A DNA stretch of 64,000 bases from Streptosporangium lutulentum (GCF_030811455.1 NZ_JAUSQU010000001.1:1674001-1738000), one strand, 5' to 3'. Shown: positions 15,554 through 23,988, counted from the first letter of the stretch. The notes: generated from the letters alone by a model not told the origin. Made by a program: numbers and translations.

Positions 15554-16621
15554 TCAGCCGTCGGCCAGCTCGGTCAAAAGCGTGTCGGACGCGGCGAGGT
15601 CACCCAGTAGGACGCCCACGGCGCGGTGCCGTACCAGCCAGAACTCGTCCAGGTCGGCCTGGAACAGGCCCGGCTTGAGGTAGTGCTGCCGCACCCCGTA
15701 CAGGCTTTTCAGCAGTTGCAGCAGCGCGACCCGCCCGCAGGCGCGCACGTCGACAGCCGCCACCGCAGGGTGTGCTTGCCGGTAGGCGCCGATCAGGGTG
15801 GCGGCGGCGTCGAGCCAGTTCGCATCCCCGACCACGGTGTTCGGGTAGAACGCCATCCGGCCCAGGTCATAGGCGACCAGGAACGGGTCCGGCGGCCGGA
15901 AGTCCAGCACCGCCGACAGGGTCTCCTCCGTGAACAGCAGGTTCACCGGCGAGTAGTCGCCGTGCACGACCTGCACGGTCAGGTCCGCGGGCAGGCCGGC
16001 CAGCAACCCGGGGACGTGGGTGAGCTGGTCGCGGCGCTCCAGCAGGGTGCGCTGCGCCATGGTGTCGAACGCGTCACCGGCCCCGGCACTGATCCGGTCT
16101 GCGATGATCTCCAGCAGTTCGTCGATCGTCGTGGTGATGGCGTCCACGTCGATGTCGCGCCACCGCTGACCCGCCGACCCCTGCTCCGGAGGGTTGCCCG
16201 GCAGGGCGGCGAACAGGGCGTGGATGCGGCCCAGCGCGGTCCCGGCCTCGGCCAGCTGCGACGGCGACAGCAGGGGTGAGACACCGCCGGGCATCCACTC
16301 CCACACCGACACCGGCAGCGAAGTGCTGGCGTCGAGGTGCTGCCCTTCCTGATTGGGCAGCACCCGCGGACCGGGGATGCCCGCCTCCACCGCCCGGACC
16401 GACAAGGCGATGGCCGCTTCTTCGGACTGCAGGTCGGTGCCGGCCGGGTAGCTCTTGACGAACACTCCCAGGCCGTCGTCGCACACGGCGTGGTAGTTGA
16501 CGGTGCCCTGCCCGATGGGCAGCTGCGTGATGGTGCGCACCGTCAGCCCATAGCGGGCGGCCAGGAGAGAGGCGACGCGATCGCCCCGCTCGACGGTTGC
16601 CGGGATCGCGCTGTCAGGCAC
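15554..16621 (-). CDS. Aminoglycoside-phosphotransferase-family kinase
   Basis: 355 residues with the APH/choline-kinase fold. VVHGDYSPVNLLF gives the catalytic loop (HGDxxxxN) and VLDFRPPDPFLVAYDLGR the metal-binding Asp. The N-terminal QGTVNYHAVCDDGLGVFVKSYP provides the nucleotide-binding lysine. Family members phosphorylate hydroxyls of aminoglycosides, homoserine, choline or sugars. In this operon it is one of three kinase-type proteins, so it more likely modifies a pathway intermediate or product than confers resistance. The GTG start has AAGGAG upstream and lies within the 3' end of the glycosyltransferase gene (8-base overlap). Confidence 0.8.
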   Translation of the reverse strand: MPDSAIPATVERGDRVASLLAARYGLTVRTITQLPIGQGTVNYHAVCDDGLGVFVKSYPAGTDLQSEEAAIALSVRAVEAGIPGPRVLPNQEGQHLDASTSLPVSVWEWMPGGVSPLLSPSQLAEAGTALGRIHALFAALPGNPPEQGSAGQRWRDIDVDAITTTIDELLEIIADRISAGAGDAFDTMAQRTLLERRDQLTHVPGLLAGLPADLTVQVVHGDYSPVNLLFTEETLSAVLDFRPPDPFLVAYDLGRMAFYPNTVVGDANWLDAAATLIGAYRQAHPAVAAVDVRACGRVALLQLLKSLYGVRQHYLKPGLFQADLDEFWLVRHRAVGVLLGDLAASDTLLTELADG

Positions 16622-17702
16622 GTTGGATCTCCTTGCGTGTGGTGAGTTGCTCGAACATTCGCTGGTAGGTCGCGGCGATGGCCTGCCAGCGGGCCGCACC
16701 GTCCACCGGTGATCGGCGGGCGCGCGGGCGGGGAACGGTCTCGGCTGCGGCCAGCACCTGGCCAGGGCCGTCCGCGGTGGGGTAGAGCAGCGCTGGGTGC
16801 CCGGCGGTCATCTCGTCGATGGCGGGCAGGTCCGGGGCGATGACCGGGGTACCGAACGCCAGCGCGGTACCGACCGAGCCCGGGAACAGGACCTGGGTGA
16901 AGAACTCCCACGGCCCGTCGACACGGTACGGGCACAGCGCGGCGTCCGCTGCCCGATACAGGTGGTGCACGTGCTCGGGCGGGATGCGGTGCGGATACAC
17001 CCGCACCCGGCCGCCGCTCTCCTGCGCCGCGTCCTGGAGTTCAGCGGCCAGCGCGTCGTCGCGGCACGGTCCGGCGACCAGCAGCCGGGCGTGCCGGGTG
17101 TGGCCGGTGAACGCGCCCACCACGGCGGGCAGGTCTTTGTAGGCGGTGAGGTTCCCCACGACCAGCACCGCGTACGAGGTGGCGCGCAGCCATCTGGTCA
17201 GTTCACTTGTCGGTTCTGGTTCCGGCCCAGCATCGGCGGGCGCGGTCAGCCCGGACCAGCCGGCCACGGTGACGGGTGCCTTCGTCAGCCGGGACAGGTA
17301 CACGGCGTCGGCACAGGTGTGCGTCAGGACCGTGTCGGCCAGGCCGAGCACGCCGAGCGCGGCATACCAGTCGGTGTCGCTGGGCGGCCCGCCATCGATG
17401 GGCAGCAGGTTATGCACCGTCCACACGATGCGCCACCCGCCCTCGCGTAGCACCGCCAGCTGCTCCAGCATGGTCTTCACGGCGTCGAGCGTCCGCTGCC
17501 CGCCCGGCTCCCGGTACAGGCGCTTCAACCGGTGAAGATTGATCACCCCGGGGTGGGCAGGCCGGACCGGCAGAGCATCCAGGGTGGCGGAGCAGGCCAG
17601 GGGGAGGGCGGCGGGGGCGTGGCGTTCCAGCTCCGCGAAATACGGGCTGGGCCATCCCGGATCGCGGATCACCACCCACCCGCAGTCAGGGGCAGTACTC
17701 AT
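16614..17702 (-). CDS. GT4-like glycosyltransferase
   Basis: 362-residue GT-B fold protein. The C-terminal half has YAVLVVGNLTAYKDLPAVVGAF, LLVAGPCRDD, VHHLYRAADAALCPY and GTALAFGTPVIAPDLPAIDEM, the last being the nucleotide-sugar-binding region of GT4 enzymes with the E/D-x7-E pattern altered. IVWTVHNLLP is the N-terminal acceptor-side loop. No signal peptide or membrane helix, so it acts in the cytoplasm on a soluble acceptor. ATG start overlaps the upstream stop as ATGA. Confidence 0.83.
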   Translation of the reverse strand: MSTAPDCGWVVIRDPGWPSPYFAELERHAPAALPLACSATLDALPVRPAHPGVINLHRLKRLYREPGGQRTLDAVKTMLEQLAVLREGGWRIVWTVHNLLPIDGGPPSDTDWYAALGVLGLADTVLTHTCADAVYLSRLTKAPVTVAGWSGLTAPADAGPEPEPTSELTRWLRATSYAVLVVGNLTAYKDLPAVVGAFTGHTRHARLLVAGPCRDDALAAELQDAAQESGGRVRVYPHRIPPEHVHHLYRAADAALCPYRVDGPWEFFTQVLFPGSVGTALAFGTPVIAPDLPAIDEMTAGHPALLYPTADGPGQVLAAAETVPRPRARRSPVDGAARWQAIAATYQRMFEQLTTRKEIQRA

Positions 17703-18496
17703 CGTGTCTCCCGGGCGGTGAGGTCTGCCCACCAAGTGGTCGCGGCGCGGTACCGGGCCACGCACTCGGCCGGGTTGCGGTCAGGCCCGGTCCATTCCAG
17801 GGCGACCTCCAGGCACTGCCCGGCGTCGATCCGGTCAGCGGCCAGGGCGGCGACCAGGGCGTGCCCGGGCGCGTGCAGACCGGTGCCGGTGTCGGACAGG
17901 TGCACCACGGCGGCGTGGTCAAGGACCTGCCCCGCCCACGCGGGCGTACCGCCGTCGTCGGGGAGAGCGGCGGCGAGCTGCGCGGTGTCGGCCAGCAACC
18001 GCACCGACGAGCACGACTCCACCATGGCGATCAGCGGCCCGAAGGCGCCCTCCTCCACCCATGCCGGGTGGTGGAGCTCCACCAGCAGCGGCACCGCACT
18101 GCGCGCCAGCACCGGCAGGGTTCCCGCGTCGGCCAGCACCCGCTCGTCCAGAGGGGTGCGGGCCAGTAGCCTCACCCACCCGGCACCGAGGAGGGCCGCC
18201 GCTTCCGTGAGCTGCGCCAGGTCGTAGGCGGCTTGCGTGCGGTCGGAGCTGTCGCCCTCCAGCAGGTCGGCCAGGTCCAGGTCAGCGGTAACCCCGGTGA
18301 TCGGCACCGTGTCCTCGGCCATCTTCCGCCACTGCCATACGGTGGCCACCCGCTGAGCGGCCAGGTCGAACCCGCGGGGTCCGCCGCGCAGGTGCACGAA
18401 CGGCACACCGTTGGCGACGGCCAACCGCAGCAGCTCCGGCACATCCAGGTCCCGCACCGAAATGCTGTACAGCCCGATCGGGGTAGCGGTGTCCAT
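17699..18496 (-). CDS. TIM-barrel (sugar isomerase/AP-endonuclease-2-like) protein
   Basis: 265 residues. IGLYSISVRDLDVPELLRLAVANGVPFVHLRGG opens a barrel; LVELHHPAWVEEG and AAVVHLSDTGTGLHAPG look like metal-ligand strands of the xylose-isomerase-like superfamily, though the fit is looser than for the ebo TIM-barrel proteins. Function is unknown. Start is the ATG behind GGGAGGTGTG, overlapping the dehydrogenase stop by one base. Confidence 0.65.
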   Translation of the reverse strand: MDTATPIGLYSISVRDLDVPELLRLAVANGVPFVHLRGGPRGFDLAAQRVATVWQWRKMAEDTVPITGVTADLDLADLLEGDSSDRTQAAYDLAQLTEAAALLGAGWVRLLARTPLDERVLADAGTLPVLARSAVPLLVELHHPAWVEEGAFGPLIAMVESCSSVRLLADTAQLAAALPDDGGTPAWAGQVLDHAAVVHLSDTGTGLHAPGHALVAALAADRIDAGQCLEVALEWTGPDRNPAECVARYRAATTWWADLTARETR

Positions 18497-19407
18497 CACA
18501 CCTCCCACGAGAAGATCACAACGGGTTCGGGCGGTTGACCGGGCCCGCCCAAACCCGCGTACAGGGCGGGGGCTTCGGCACCGGGGGTGATCCGGCACCA
18601 GTCGTCGAGAAGCCCCGGGTCCAGGTGCCAGCGCAGCCAGGTCGCCGCCGCCAGGTACGCGTCGGCGTAGCGGCCGGTCGCCGCCGCGGTGAGTTCATGC
18701 ATGCCGATGACGGTCCACCCGGACCGGTGAAGCGACAGCGACGGCAGGACCGACCCCGGATCGGGGGTGCCCAGCAGGCCGAGCGTGCCGCCGGAGGTCA
18801 GCAGCATGACGGAGCGGCGTGGACGCCCGGCCGCGTCGATGACCAGCCTGGCGCTGCCCCGGCTCACGCTGGTGACGCACTCCACTCCGGGGACCCGGCT
18901 GATCGGGGCGTGCGGTCGAGATGTCAGGACCCGCACCCGGGGGGCGCCCCGGCGGCACAGCTCCAGGGCGCAGCCCAGCGCGACCGGCCCGGACCCGACC
19001 ACCACGGCGTCGTCCAGCTCGGTGTGGGCGGGCAGCTGCTCCAGCCCGAGGATGGCCATCTGCTGGAACCGGGCCAGCGCCGTGACCTGCACGCCGGTGC
19101 CGGGCGGCGCCGTCAGGGTGCCGCCGGAGGAGGGGTCGAACGCGGCACCGTGCGGTACCGCCGCCAGCACCCACCCGGTCGACGCGTCGCCGCCGACCGT
19201 GATGTATCCGGCGTCCCGGGCCCCGCCGGGGTCGTTGGACGCTTTCAGGTGGCGGCGTTCGGTGCCGGGGCTCAGCACACTGAACCGCCCCGCGATCATG
19301 CCGTCCGGGGTCGGGGCGGCGGGCAGCAGCCGGGCCAGCCCACCGGCCAGGTGAATCCGCGGGCCCGCGTACCGGCACACCGGGGGGTGGACGAGGTCAG
19401 CGGGCAC
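18496..19407 (-). CDS. Medium-chain alcohol-dehydrogenase-like protein
   Basis: 303 residues, shorter than usual zinc ADHs (about 340-370). FSVLSPGTERRHLK resembles the bchC/threonine-dehydrogenase-like N-terminus; DDAVVVGSGPVALGCALELCRRGA is the NAD(P)-binding loop and GGTLGLLGTPDPGS a later core strand. The structural-zinc cysteines are missing, so it probably belongs to the zinc-free branch or has lost catalysis. GTG start preceded by GGAGA; its first codons overlap the HAD gene's 3' end by 11 bases. Confidence 0.7.
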   Translation of the reverse strand: MPADLVHPPVCRYAGPRIHLAGGLARLLPAAPTPDGMIAGRFSVLSPGTERRHLKASNDPGGARDAGYITVGGDASTGWVLAAVPHGAAFDPSSGGTLTAPPGTGVQVTALARFQQMAILGLEQLPAHTELDDAVVVGSGPVALGCALELCRRGAPRVRVLTSRPHAPISRVPGVECVTSVSRGSARLVIDAAGRPRRSVMLLTSGGTLGLLGTPDPGSVLPSLSLHRSGWTVIGMHELTAAATGRYADAYLAAATWLRWHLDPGLLDDWCRITPGAEAPALYAGLGGPGQPPEPVVIFSWEV

Positions 19408-20107
19408 GGAGACTCTCCAGGTAGGCGGGCAGCTCCTCCAGGTGACCGATCACACCGATCTCCGGGTGCAGACCGGGCGGCCGCCCTTCGGGACTGATCA
19501 GGGCGGCGCGCATGCCATGACCGTGCGGGCCGAAGGCGTCCTTCGCGGGGGTGTCGCCCACGAACAGGATCTCCCCGGCCGGGCAGCCGGTCGCTTCCAC
19601 CACCGCGGCGTAGAACCTCGGGTGCGGCTTACGGACACCGAGCGTGCTGGACAGCACCAGCCCGTTGAAACAGTCACTGATCCCGGCCTGGCGCAGGGTG
19701 CGGCGGCGCACGCTCTCGGGGCGTTGGGTGTCGCACGCCAGCACGCACACCAGCCCCCTCTCGTGCACCTGCCGTAGCGCGTGGACGGCCCGCGGGTCGA
19801 TCTCGGCGTCGGGGATGGCGGTGAACACCTTCCGGGCGGCGGCTGCCGGGTCATCCAGCACCGCGCCGCTTTCCAACGCCGCCACCCGCAGCTGCTCGGC
19901 GAACGAGGTCTGCTCACCGCGCTGCCGGTCAGCGGCCCGGACCCGGTGTCCCACCTCGTTGAAGACATCGGCGAACCCATCGGGGATCACCGCGTCGGGC
20001 AGGCCCCGCAACACACCGGTTACGGTCGCGGCGTCTGGGTTGGGGCCCGGCCGGGCCAGGGTGCCGCCGAAGTCGAACGCCACCGCTTTCACGCGCCCTT
20101 TGGTCAT
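19397..20107 (-). CDS. HAD-superfamily hydrolase
   Basis: 236 residues. Motif I is VAFDFGGTLA: the nucleophilic Asp is present but the usual second Asp is Gly, which is seen in some phosphatases and dehalogenase-like members. Motif II is VLACDTQRPES, motif III the lysine of RKPHPRFY and motif IV ILFVGDTPAKDAFG. It probably removes a phosphate from a small molecule. In an operon with three kinase-type proteins this could reverse or complete a protection step. Start ATG overlaps the upstream stop (ATGA) and has GAGGAT before it. Confidence 0.8.
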   Translation of the reverse strand: MTKGRVKAVAFDFGGTLARPGPNPDAATVTGVLRGLPDAVIPDGFADVFNEVGHRVRAADRQRGEQTSFAEQLRVAALESGAVLDDPAAAARKVFTAIPDAEIDPRAVHALRQVHERGLVCVLACDTQRPESVRRRTLRQAGISDCFNGLVLSSTLGVRKPHPRFYAAVVEATGCPAGEILFVGDTPAKDAFGPHGHGMRAALISPEGRPPGLHPEIGVIGHLEELPAYLESLRAR

Positions 20108-20973
20108 ATCCTCACCTGCTTGTTGTCCGTCAGTTGTTCGACACACGCCGCGATCTCCTGCGGTGCGCCTCGCCCTGTGTGAACGCCCACCGATCCGGCT
20201 AGGGTGTGGACGTAGCGGATGCGCCGCCGCAGAGTCGTCTCGTCCTCCAGCAGGCGCAGCGGCTGTTCCCCTTCGTTCAGGATCCGCTCCAGCAGGTGCC
20301 CACTGGCTACGAGCCACGCCGTCGCCGCCGTGTGGCGGTCCAGCCGCTCAAGCACACCGTGTGTCGCGGGGTCACCGTCGACGTCGACCAGGACGGCCGT
20401 GACCACCGGCACCCTGACCGGTGCGAGCCGCAGAACACGCTGTTGGTGCAGGTCCACGACGTCCGGGCCTGTGTCGGGCAGGTCGAGTTCGGGGAACCAG
20501 CGGCGCAGCGGAGCCCGTCGCCCGAGGACGGCAGTGGTGCCGCCCCGCACCGCGGGGCCGCCCTCTGCGGGAACGTCGACCAGGGTCACGTCTCCGGCCA
20601 GCCACTGCCACCCGCGCGACGCGAGCGCGACACCAACGAGCGTTTTACCCGCGCCGTGCCCGCCGAGCAGCAGCACCGCACCCGTTTCGGGCCGGTACAT
20701 CGTGACGGCGTGCACGGGCACGGTGCCCGCGCCCACGTGGACCACGTGCAGGTGCGCGTTGATCAATCGGCGGGCGTCCGCCACGTCATCGGGCACGACC
20801 ACCCCAGCGGCGACCGAGTGGCCGCCCTCCTGGGGAGGGGTGTCGCGGGCGCCGGGAATGTGCGGCGCGACCTGCGGCCACGCCGCGACCAGGCTCTCGT
20901 CGTACACCACGGCCAGGGTGCGGCCGGCGCTGCGCACCTCCACGATCCGGCGGGTTCGCTCCGCGGTCGTCAT
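20104..20973 (-). CDS. HPr-kinase-like P-loop protein (second of two)
   Basis: 289 residues. Walker A is LLLGGHGAGKTLVGVAL at about residues 117-133, followed by WLAGDVTLVDV, the arrangement of the HPr kinase C-terminal domain and of the HprK-like proteins found in some lasso-peptide clusters. HprK itself phosphorylates a serine of HPr, but these actinobacterial relatives lack its N-terminal domain and have other or unknown targets. A tandem paralogue lies directly upstream, disrupted by an IS. The ATG overlaps the upstream stop (ATGA), and the stop overlaps the HAD start. Confidence 0.75.
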   Translation of the reverse strand: MTTAERTRRIVEVRSAGRTLAVVYDESLVAAWPQVAPHIPGARDTPPQEGGHSVAAGVVVPDDVADARRLINAHLHVVHVGAGTVPVHAVTMYRPETGAVLLLGGHGAGKTLVGVALASRGWQWLAGDVTLVDVPAEGGPAVRGGTTAVLGRRAPLRRWFPELDLPDTGPDVVDLHQQRVLRLAPVRVPVVTAVLVDVDGDPATHGVLERLDRHTAATAWLVASGHLLERILNEGEQPLRLLEDETTLRRRIRYVHTLAGSVGVHTGRGAPQEIAACVEQLTDNKQVRI

Positions 20974-21423
20974 CGGAGGCTCACGCCCGGCAGCCACGTC
21001 GACAGCGCCTCCCACACCGGGGCGTGCGGCAGCGCCCGCAACTCCGCCAGGGTCAGCCGTACCCCGACCGTGCCCGACAGCGTCGTGTCCCAGCCGGGTT
21101 CCGGCCAGTCAACGCGGGTCGGCGGCGGCCCGCCGGTCACGCCCAGCAGGTCGGTGGAGTACAGCCGTTGCGCCGGGACGTACGCCGCCTGCGTCATCAC
21201 CACGCTCAGCGTGACCGCATCCATGGGTGTAGCCCACGCCACCTGATCCGACCCCGGCGGGTTCGCCTCGGTCGTGATGTGCACCACGGCGCCCAGCCGG
21301 GTAGGCCGTGCGTACCCGAAAGTCGCGCGGTGCTCGGCCGGAGTGAACAGGACCCGCTGCCGCGTTCCTTCCACCAGCCGGGCCTGTTCCGTACCGGCTT
21401 CCAGACCGATCAGCCCCACCGGG
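20970..21423 (-). pseudogene. C-terminal part of IS-disrupted HPr-kinase-like gene
   Basis: The 3' piece of the gene that begins at 23732. It reads VGLIGLEAGTEQARLVEG onward to a stop that overlaps the next start. Removing the IS, its truncated second copy and one GGG target duplication joins the two pieces in frame as RAALPVGLIGLEAG, giving a 371-residue protein. A GTG inside the IS end (21449) could still start translation of this fragment, so it may keep downstream genes coupled. Confidence 0.88.
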
Positions 21424-21455
21424 GGGCCTTGGCCCCAAAATGTGGACACCAGCTG

Positions 21456-22346
21456 TCATGCGGCGAGCAGGACCCTATCGGACCGCTGCTCGTAGGTGAT
21501 CGGGCTGAGGTAGTTCAGGCTGGAGTGCCTCCTTCGGGTGTTGTAGCGAGTGATCCACTTGAAGACCTCCAGGCGAGCCTGGCGGGCCGAGGACCAGCGT
21601 TTGGCGCCCTGCAGCGTCTCGCGTTTGAGAGTGGCGTTGAACGCCTCGGCGGCAGCGTTGTCCGCGCTTGTCCCGACGGCGCCCATCGACTGGCGAACAC
21701 CGAACTCCTTGCACACGGCGGCGAAGTCGGCGGAGGTGTATTGCGCCCCGTGATCGGAGTGAAAGACCGCCCCGGCCAGGTCACCACCCCGCGTGGCGGC
21801 GGCTGCCCGCAGCGCGTCGGTCACCAGCTCGGTGCGCATGTGATCGGCGATCGACCAACCAGCCAGGCGACGTGAATGCAGGTCCAGCACCGTCGCGAGA
21901 TACAAGAACTGTCCCTCACCGACGGGCAGATAGGTGATGTCGCCCACGTACCGCTGGTTCGGCGCGGCCGCGGTGAAGTCCCGCTTGATCAGGTCGGGCA
22001 TCTTCTGATGGGAGGGCTCGGGCACCGTGGTGCGGACCCTCTTACGCAGATGCAGCCCGACGATGCCGAAGACCCGCATGATCCGCGCCACCCGCTTGTG
22101 ATTGACCCGCCGGCCCGCATCGCGCAGCTCGGCAGTCACCCGCGGGCTGCCGTAGGTGCCATCGAAGTCGGCGTGGATCTGCCTGATCTCCGCCGCGAGC
22201 GCAGCGTCGGCCGCCGTCCGCACCGCCCTCGCCGGTGTGGCGGCCACCCACCGATAGAACCCCGACCGGGAGACCTCCAGCACTCGGCACAGTCGCTTCA
22301 CCCCGAAGGCGTCACGGTGATCGGCAACGAACTGGAAGCGACTCAC
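21456..22346 (-). CDS. IS3-family transposase OrfB (DDE integrase domain)
   Basis: 296 residues from a GTG that overlaps the OrfA stop (GTGA). It has the HTH_21-like N-terminus (VKRLCRVLEVSRSGFYRW) and an rve catalytic core with QRYVGDITYLP (first Asp), FHSDHGAQYTS (second Asp) and NAAAEAFNATLK (Glu). All three DDE residues are present, so the element may still be active. OrfB may also be made as an OrfAB fusion by -1 frameshifting, as in other IS3 elements. Confidence 0.93.
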   Translation of the reverse strand: MSRFQFVADHRDAFGVKRLCRVLEVSRSGFYRWVAATPARAVRTAADAALAAEIRQIHADFDGTYGSPRVTAELRDAGRRVNHKRVARIMRVFGIVGLHLRKRVRTTVPEPSHQKMPDLIKRDFTAAAPNQRYVGDITYLPVGEGQFLYLATVLDLHSRRLAGWSIADHMRTELVTDALRAAAATRGGDLAGAVFHSDHGAQYTSADFAAVCKEFGVRQSMGAVGTSADNAAAEAFNATLKRETLQGAKRWSSARQARLEVFKWITRYNTRRRHSSLNYLSPITYEQRSDRVLLAA

Positions 22347-22660
22347 CAGTTCGTCTCCCCGGCGAAATACTTGGCCGCCCGCCGCAAAATCTCGCGCTCC
22401 AGCTCCAGTTCCCGGATCCGGGCCCGCAACTGCTTGTTCTCCTCTTCCAGCACGTTGCCGGAGGTTACCAATCCCGTCGGCGGCCTCTTCACCGAGCCCG
22501 TCTTCGGAGCAGTGCCGGCAGACCGCGCCTGGTGCACCCACAGGCGCAACGTCTCACGGTTGACGCCCAGGTCCTTGGCCACCGACGCGTACGTCCGCGA
22601 CGGGTCCGACAGATACAACGCGACGGCGTCTGTCTTGAACTCAACTGAGTAGGCCTTCAT
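22343..22660 (-). CDS. IS3-family transposase OrfA
   Basis: 105 residues: an HTH_Tnp_1-type domain (KTDAVALYLSDPSRTYASVAKDLGVN) followed by a leucine-zipper-like coil (VLEEENKQLRARIRELELE). ATG chosen at 22660 because the family N-terminus starts there; a longer frame continues upstream toward the IS end. It recognises the IS ends together with OrfB. Confidence 0.9.
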   Translation of the reverse strand: MKAYSVEFKTDAVALYLSDPSRTYASVAKDLGVNRETLRLWVHQARSAGTAPKTGSVKRPPTGLVTSGNVLEEENKQLRARIRELELEREILRRAAKYFAGETNW

Positions 22661-23067
22661 GGCCACGAGGAACTCCTTGGTCTCCAGATCTCTATGATCT
22701 GGCACTCAAGATGTCCACACCTCGGGGTGAAGGCCCCAGTTCCCGGATCCGGGCCCGCAACTGCTTGTTCTCCTCTTCCAGCACGTTGCCGGAGGTTACC
22801 AATCCCGTCGGCGGCCTCTTCACCGAGCCCGTCTTCGGAGCAGTGCCGGCAGACCGCGCCTGGTGCACCCACAGGCGCAACGTCTCACGGTTGACGCCCA
22901 GGTCCTTGGCCACCGACGCGTACGTCCGCGACGGGTCCGACAGATACAACGCGACGGCGTCTGTCTTGAACTCAACTGAGTAGGCCTTCATGGCCACGAG
23001 GAACTCCTTGGTCTCCAGATCTCTATGATCTGGCACTCAAGATGTCCACACCTCGGGGTGAAGGCCC
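22405..23067 (-). repeat. 331-bp direct tandem duplication of the IS right end
   Basis: 22405-22735 and 22736-23066 are the same 331 bp: the 5' part of orfA plus the IS terminus. I see no mismatch by eye. The first copy ends exactly at the IS end, so the second is a truncated IS copy abutting the complete one. This fits a tandem IS dimer in which most of the second copy was deleted. Confidence 0.93.
22737..22991 (-). pseudogene. Truncated second copy of orfA
   Basis: Encodes the first 85 or so residues of OrfA, identical to the complete copy, then leaves the frame at the duplication junction (RIRELG followed by the IS end sequence). It lacks OrfB and cannot transpose alone, but it carries an intact right end. 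Confidence 0.9.
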
Positions 23068-23732
23068 GGGAGCGCGGCACGCGTCGGCCAGCCCGCCACG
23101 ATCCCACCCGGCCCGACCATCACCAGGTCATCCGCCATGAACCGGGCACCGAGCTCCTTGCATGCCCGGTGTGCCAGCGTCGTCTTGCCGCCGCCCTGAT
23201 CGGCGATGAACAGCACTGCCACCCCGTCGACAGCGATCGCGGACGCGTGCAGCAGCCTCCACCCGCCGGCGAGCATGCGGGAGGAGAAGAACATGCGGGC
23301 CGTCCAGTCCAGCCAGCGCCGCCCAGGCCCAACCTCGGGCACCACGACGCGGGTCGTCCGGCGGCCCTGGTCGATTTCCAGCAGCGCTGCCGCGGTGCCC
23401 GGCTTGTAGCGGCCCAGCAGGCGCATCAGCCCATTCGACACGTCGACCACCGCGAGCTGAGGCCCGCCGCAGGGCGACACGACCACCGGCCGGTCAGCGA
23501 ACACCTCATCGACATCGGCGGGCAGGTCATCGTGCTCGTCGCGCATGGCTCGCACCGTCCAGCCGATGCCCGGGGCGGCTTCCTCGACCGTGCAGGGCGG
23601 GGCCATCACCGACAGGACGCCCTGCAGCAGATCCGAGGGCGCGGACACGCGTAGCCGCCATGAACCCAGCACGAGATCCGCGGTCTGTTCCAGCCCGGCA
23701 GCACCGCTGCCCGTCGCCTCCGACGTCGTCAT
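23068..23732 (-). pseudogene. N-terminal part of IS-disrupted HPr-kinase-like gene
   Basis: The 5' piece codes for about 221 residues from the ATG at 23732 (GGAGGT upstream). It contains VAVLFIADQGGGKTTLAHRA, a Walker A motif near residue 185, and ARFMADDLVMVGPGG after it, so the IS sits just behind the ATP-binding site. It is a paralogue of the intact kinase-like gene at 20104-20973. The N-terminal 150 residues (LRVSAPSDLLQGVLSVMAPP and following) resemble no domain I can name. Confidence 0.85.
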
Positions 23733-23785
23733 GGGCCTACCTCCAGCCGCATGAGGACGAACCCACTGACTTGGTATTTCGCCAC
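23729..23785 (-). CDS. 18-residue micro-ORF at the head of the kinase operon
   Basis: Reads MAKYQVSGFVLMRLEVGP from a GTG at 23785 with GAGGAG 7 nt upstream, and its stop overlaps the ATG of the disrupted kinase gene as ATGA. The ribosome-binding site, frame and coupling are what a genuine first gene would have. It could be a translation-coupling leader, a regulatory peptide or a very short substrate peptide for the modifying enzymes downstream. I know of no matching family. Confidence 0.55.
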   Translation of the reverse strand: MAKYQVSGFVLMRLEVGP

Positions 23786-23849
23786 AGAGAGCTCCTCGCT
23801 TGAAAGGGCGTGAGGGGCGGAGGCGGGGTGGCCAACCGTGGCCGCTCCT

Positions 23850-23898
23850 ATCGCGCCTCGCGATCACCCCGTCACGTTCCGGTCTCACTCACGAGTGA
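23850..23898. promoter_or_regulatory. Two dyad sites in the divergent promoter region
   Basis: ATCGCG-cct-CGCGAT (23850-23864) and TCACTC-ac-GAGTGA (23885-23898) lie between the minus-strand operon and the XRE/TPR regulator. They are good candidates for operators of that regulator. No clear -35/-10 pair could be fixed. Confidence 0.45.
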
Positions 23899-23988
23899 AG
23901 AGCCCAACCACCTGACCGCACAGAGCTTTCGGTATTGGATGGTTTTGGATCCTCGGGCTACGTGGGAAGCAGACACGAGGGGATAGAC

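Larger units (their letters stand above)
21424..22736 (-). mobile_element. IS3-family insertion sequence, about 1.31 kb
   Basis: Two overlapping transposase genes on the minus strand. Ends: gggccttggccccaaaatg on the left and a right end whose reverse complement begins gggccttcaccccgag; both continue into tgtggaca, giving an imperfect inverted repeat of about 25 bp. The host gene is flanked by GGG (21421-21423 and 23068-23070), a 3-bp target duplication as usual for IS3 elements. Full reconstitution of the host reading frame supports these ends. Confidence 0.88.

Noticed and set aside
15554..16621. Antibiotic resistance determinant (APH fold)
   Set aside because: The gene is embedded and translationally linked in a biosynthetic-type operon and shows only the general kinase motifs; resistance cannot be claimed.
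20104..23732. Classic PTS HPr kinase/phosphorylase
   Set aside because: No HprK N-terminal domain and no PTS genes nearby; two tandem copies in a metabolic operon point to another role.
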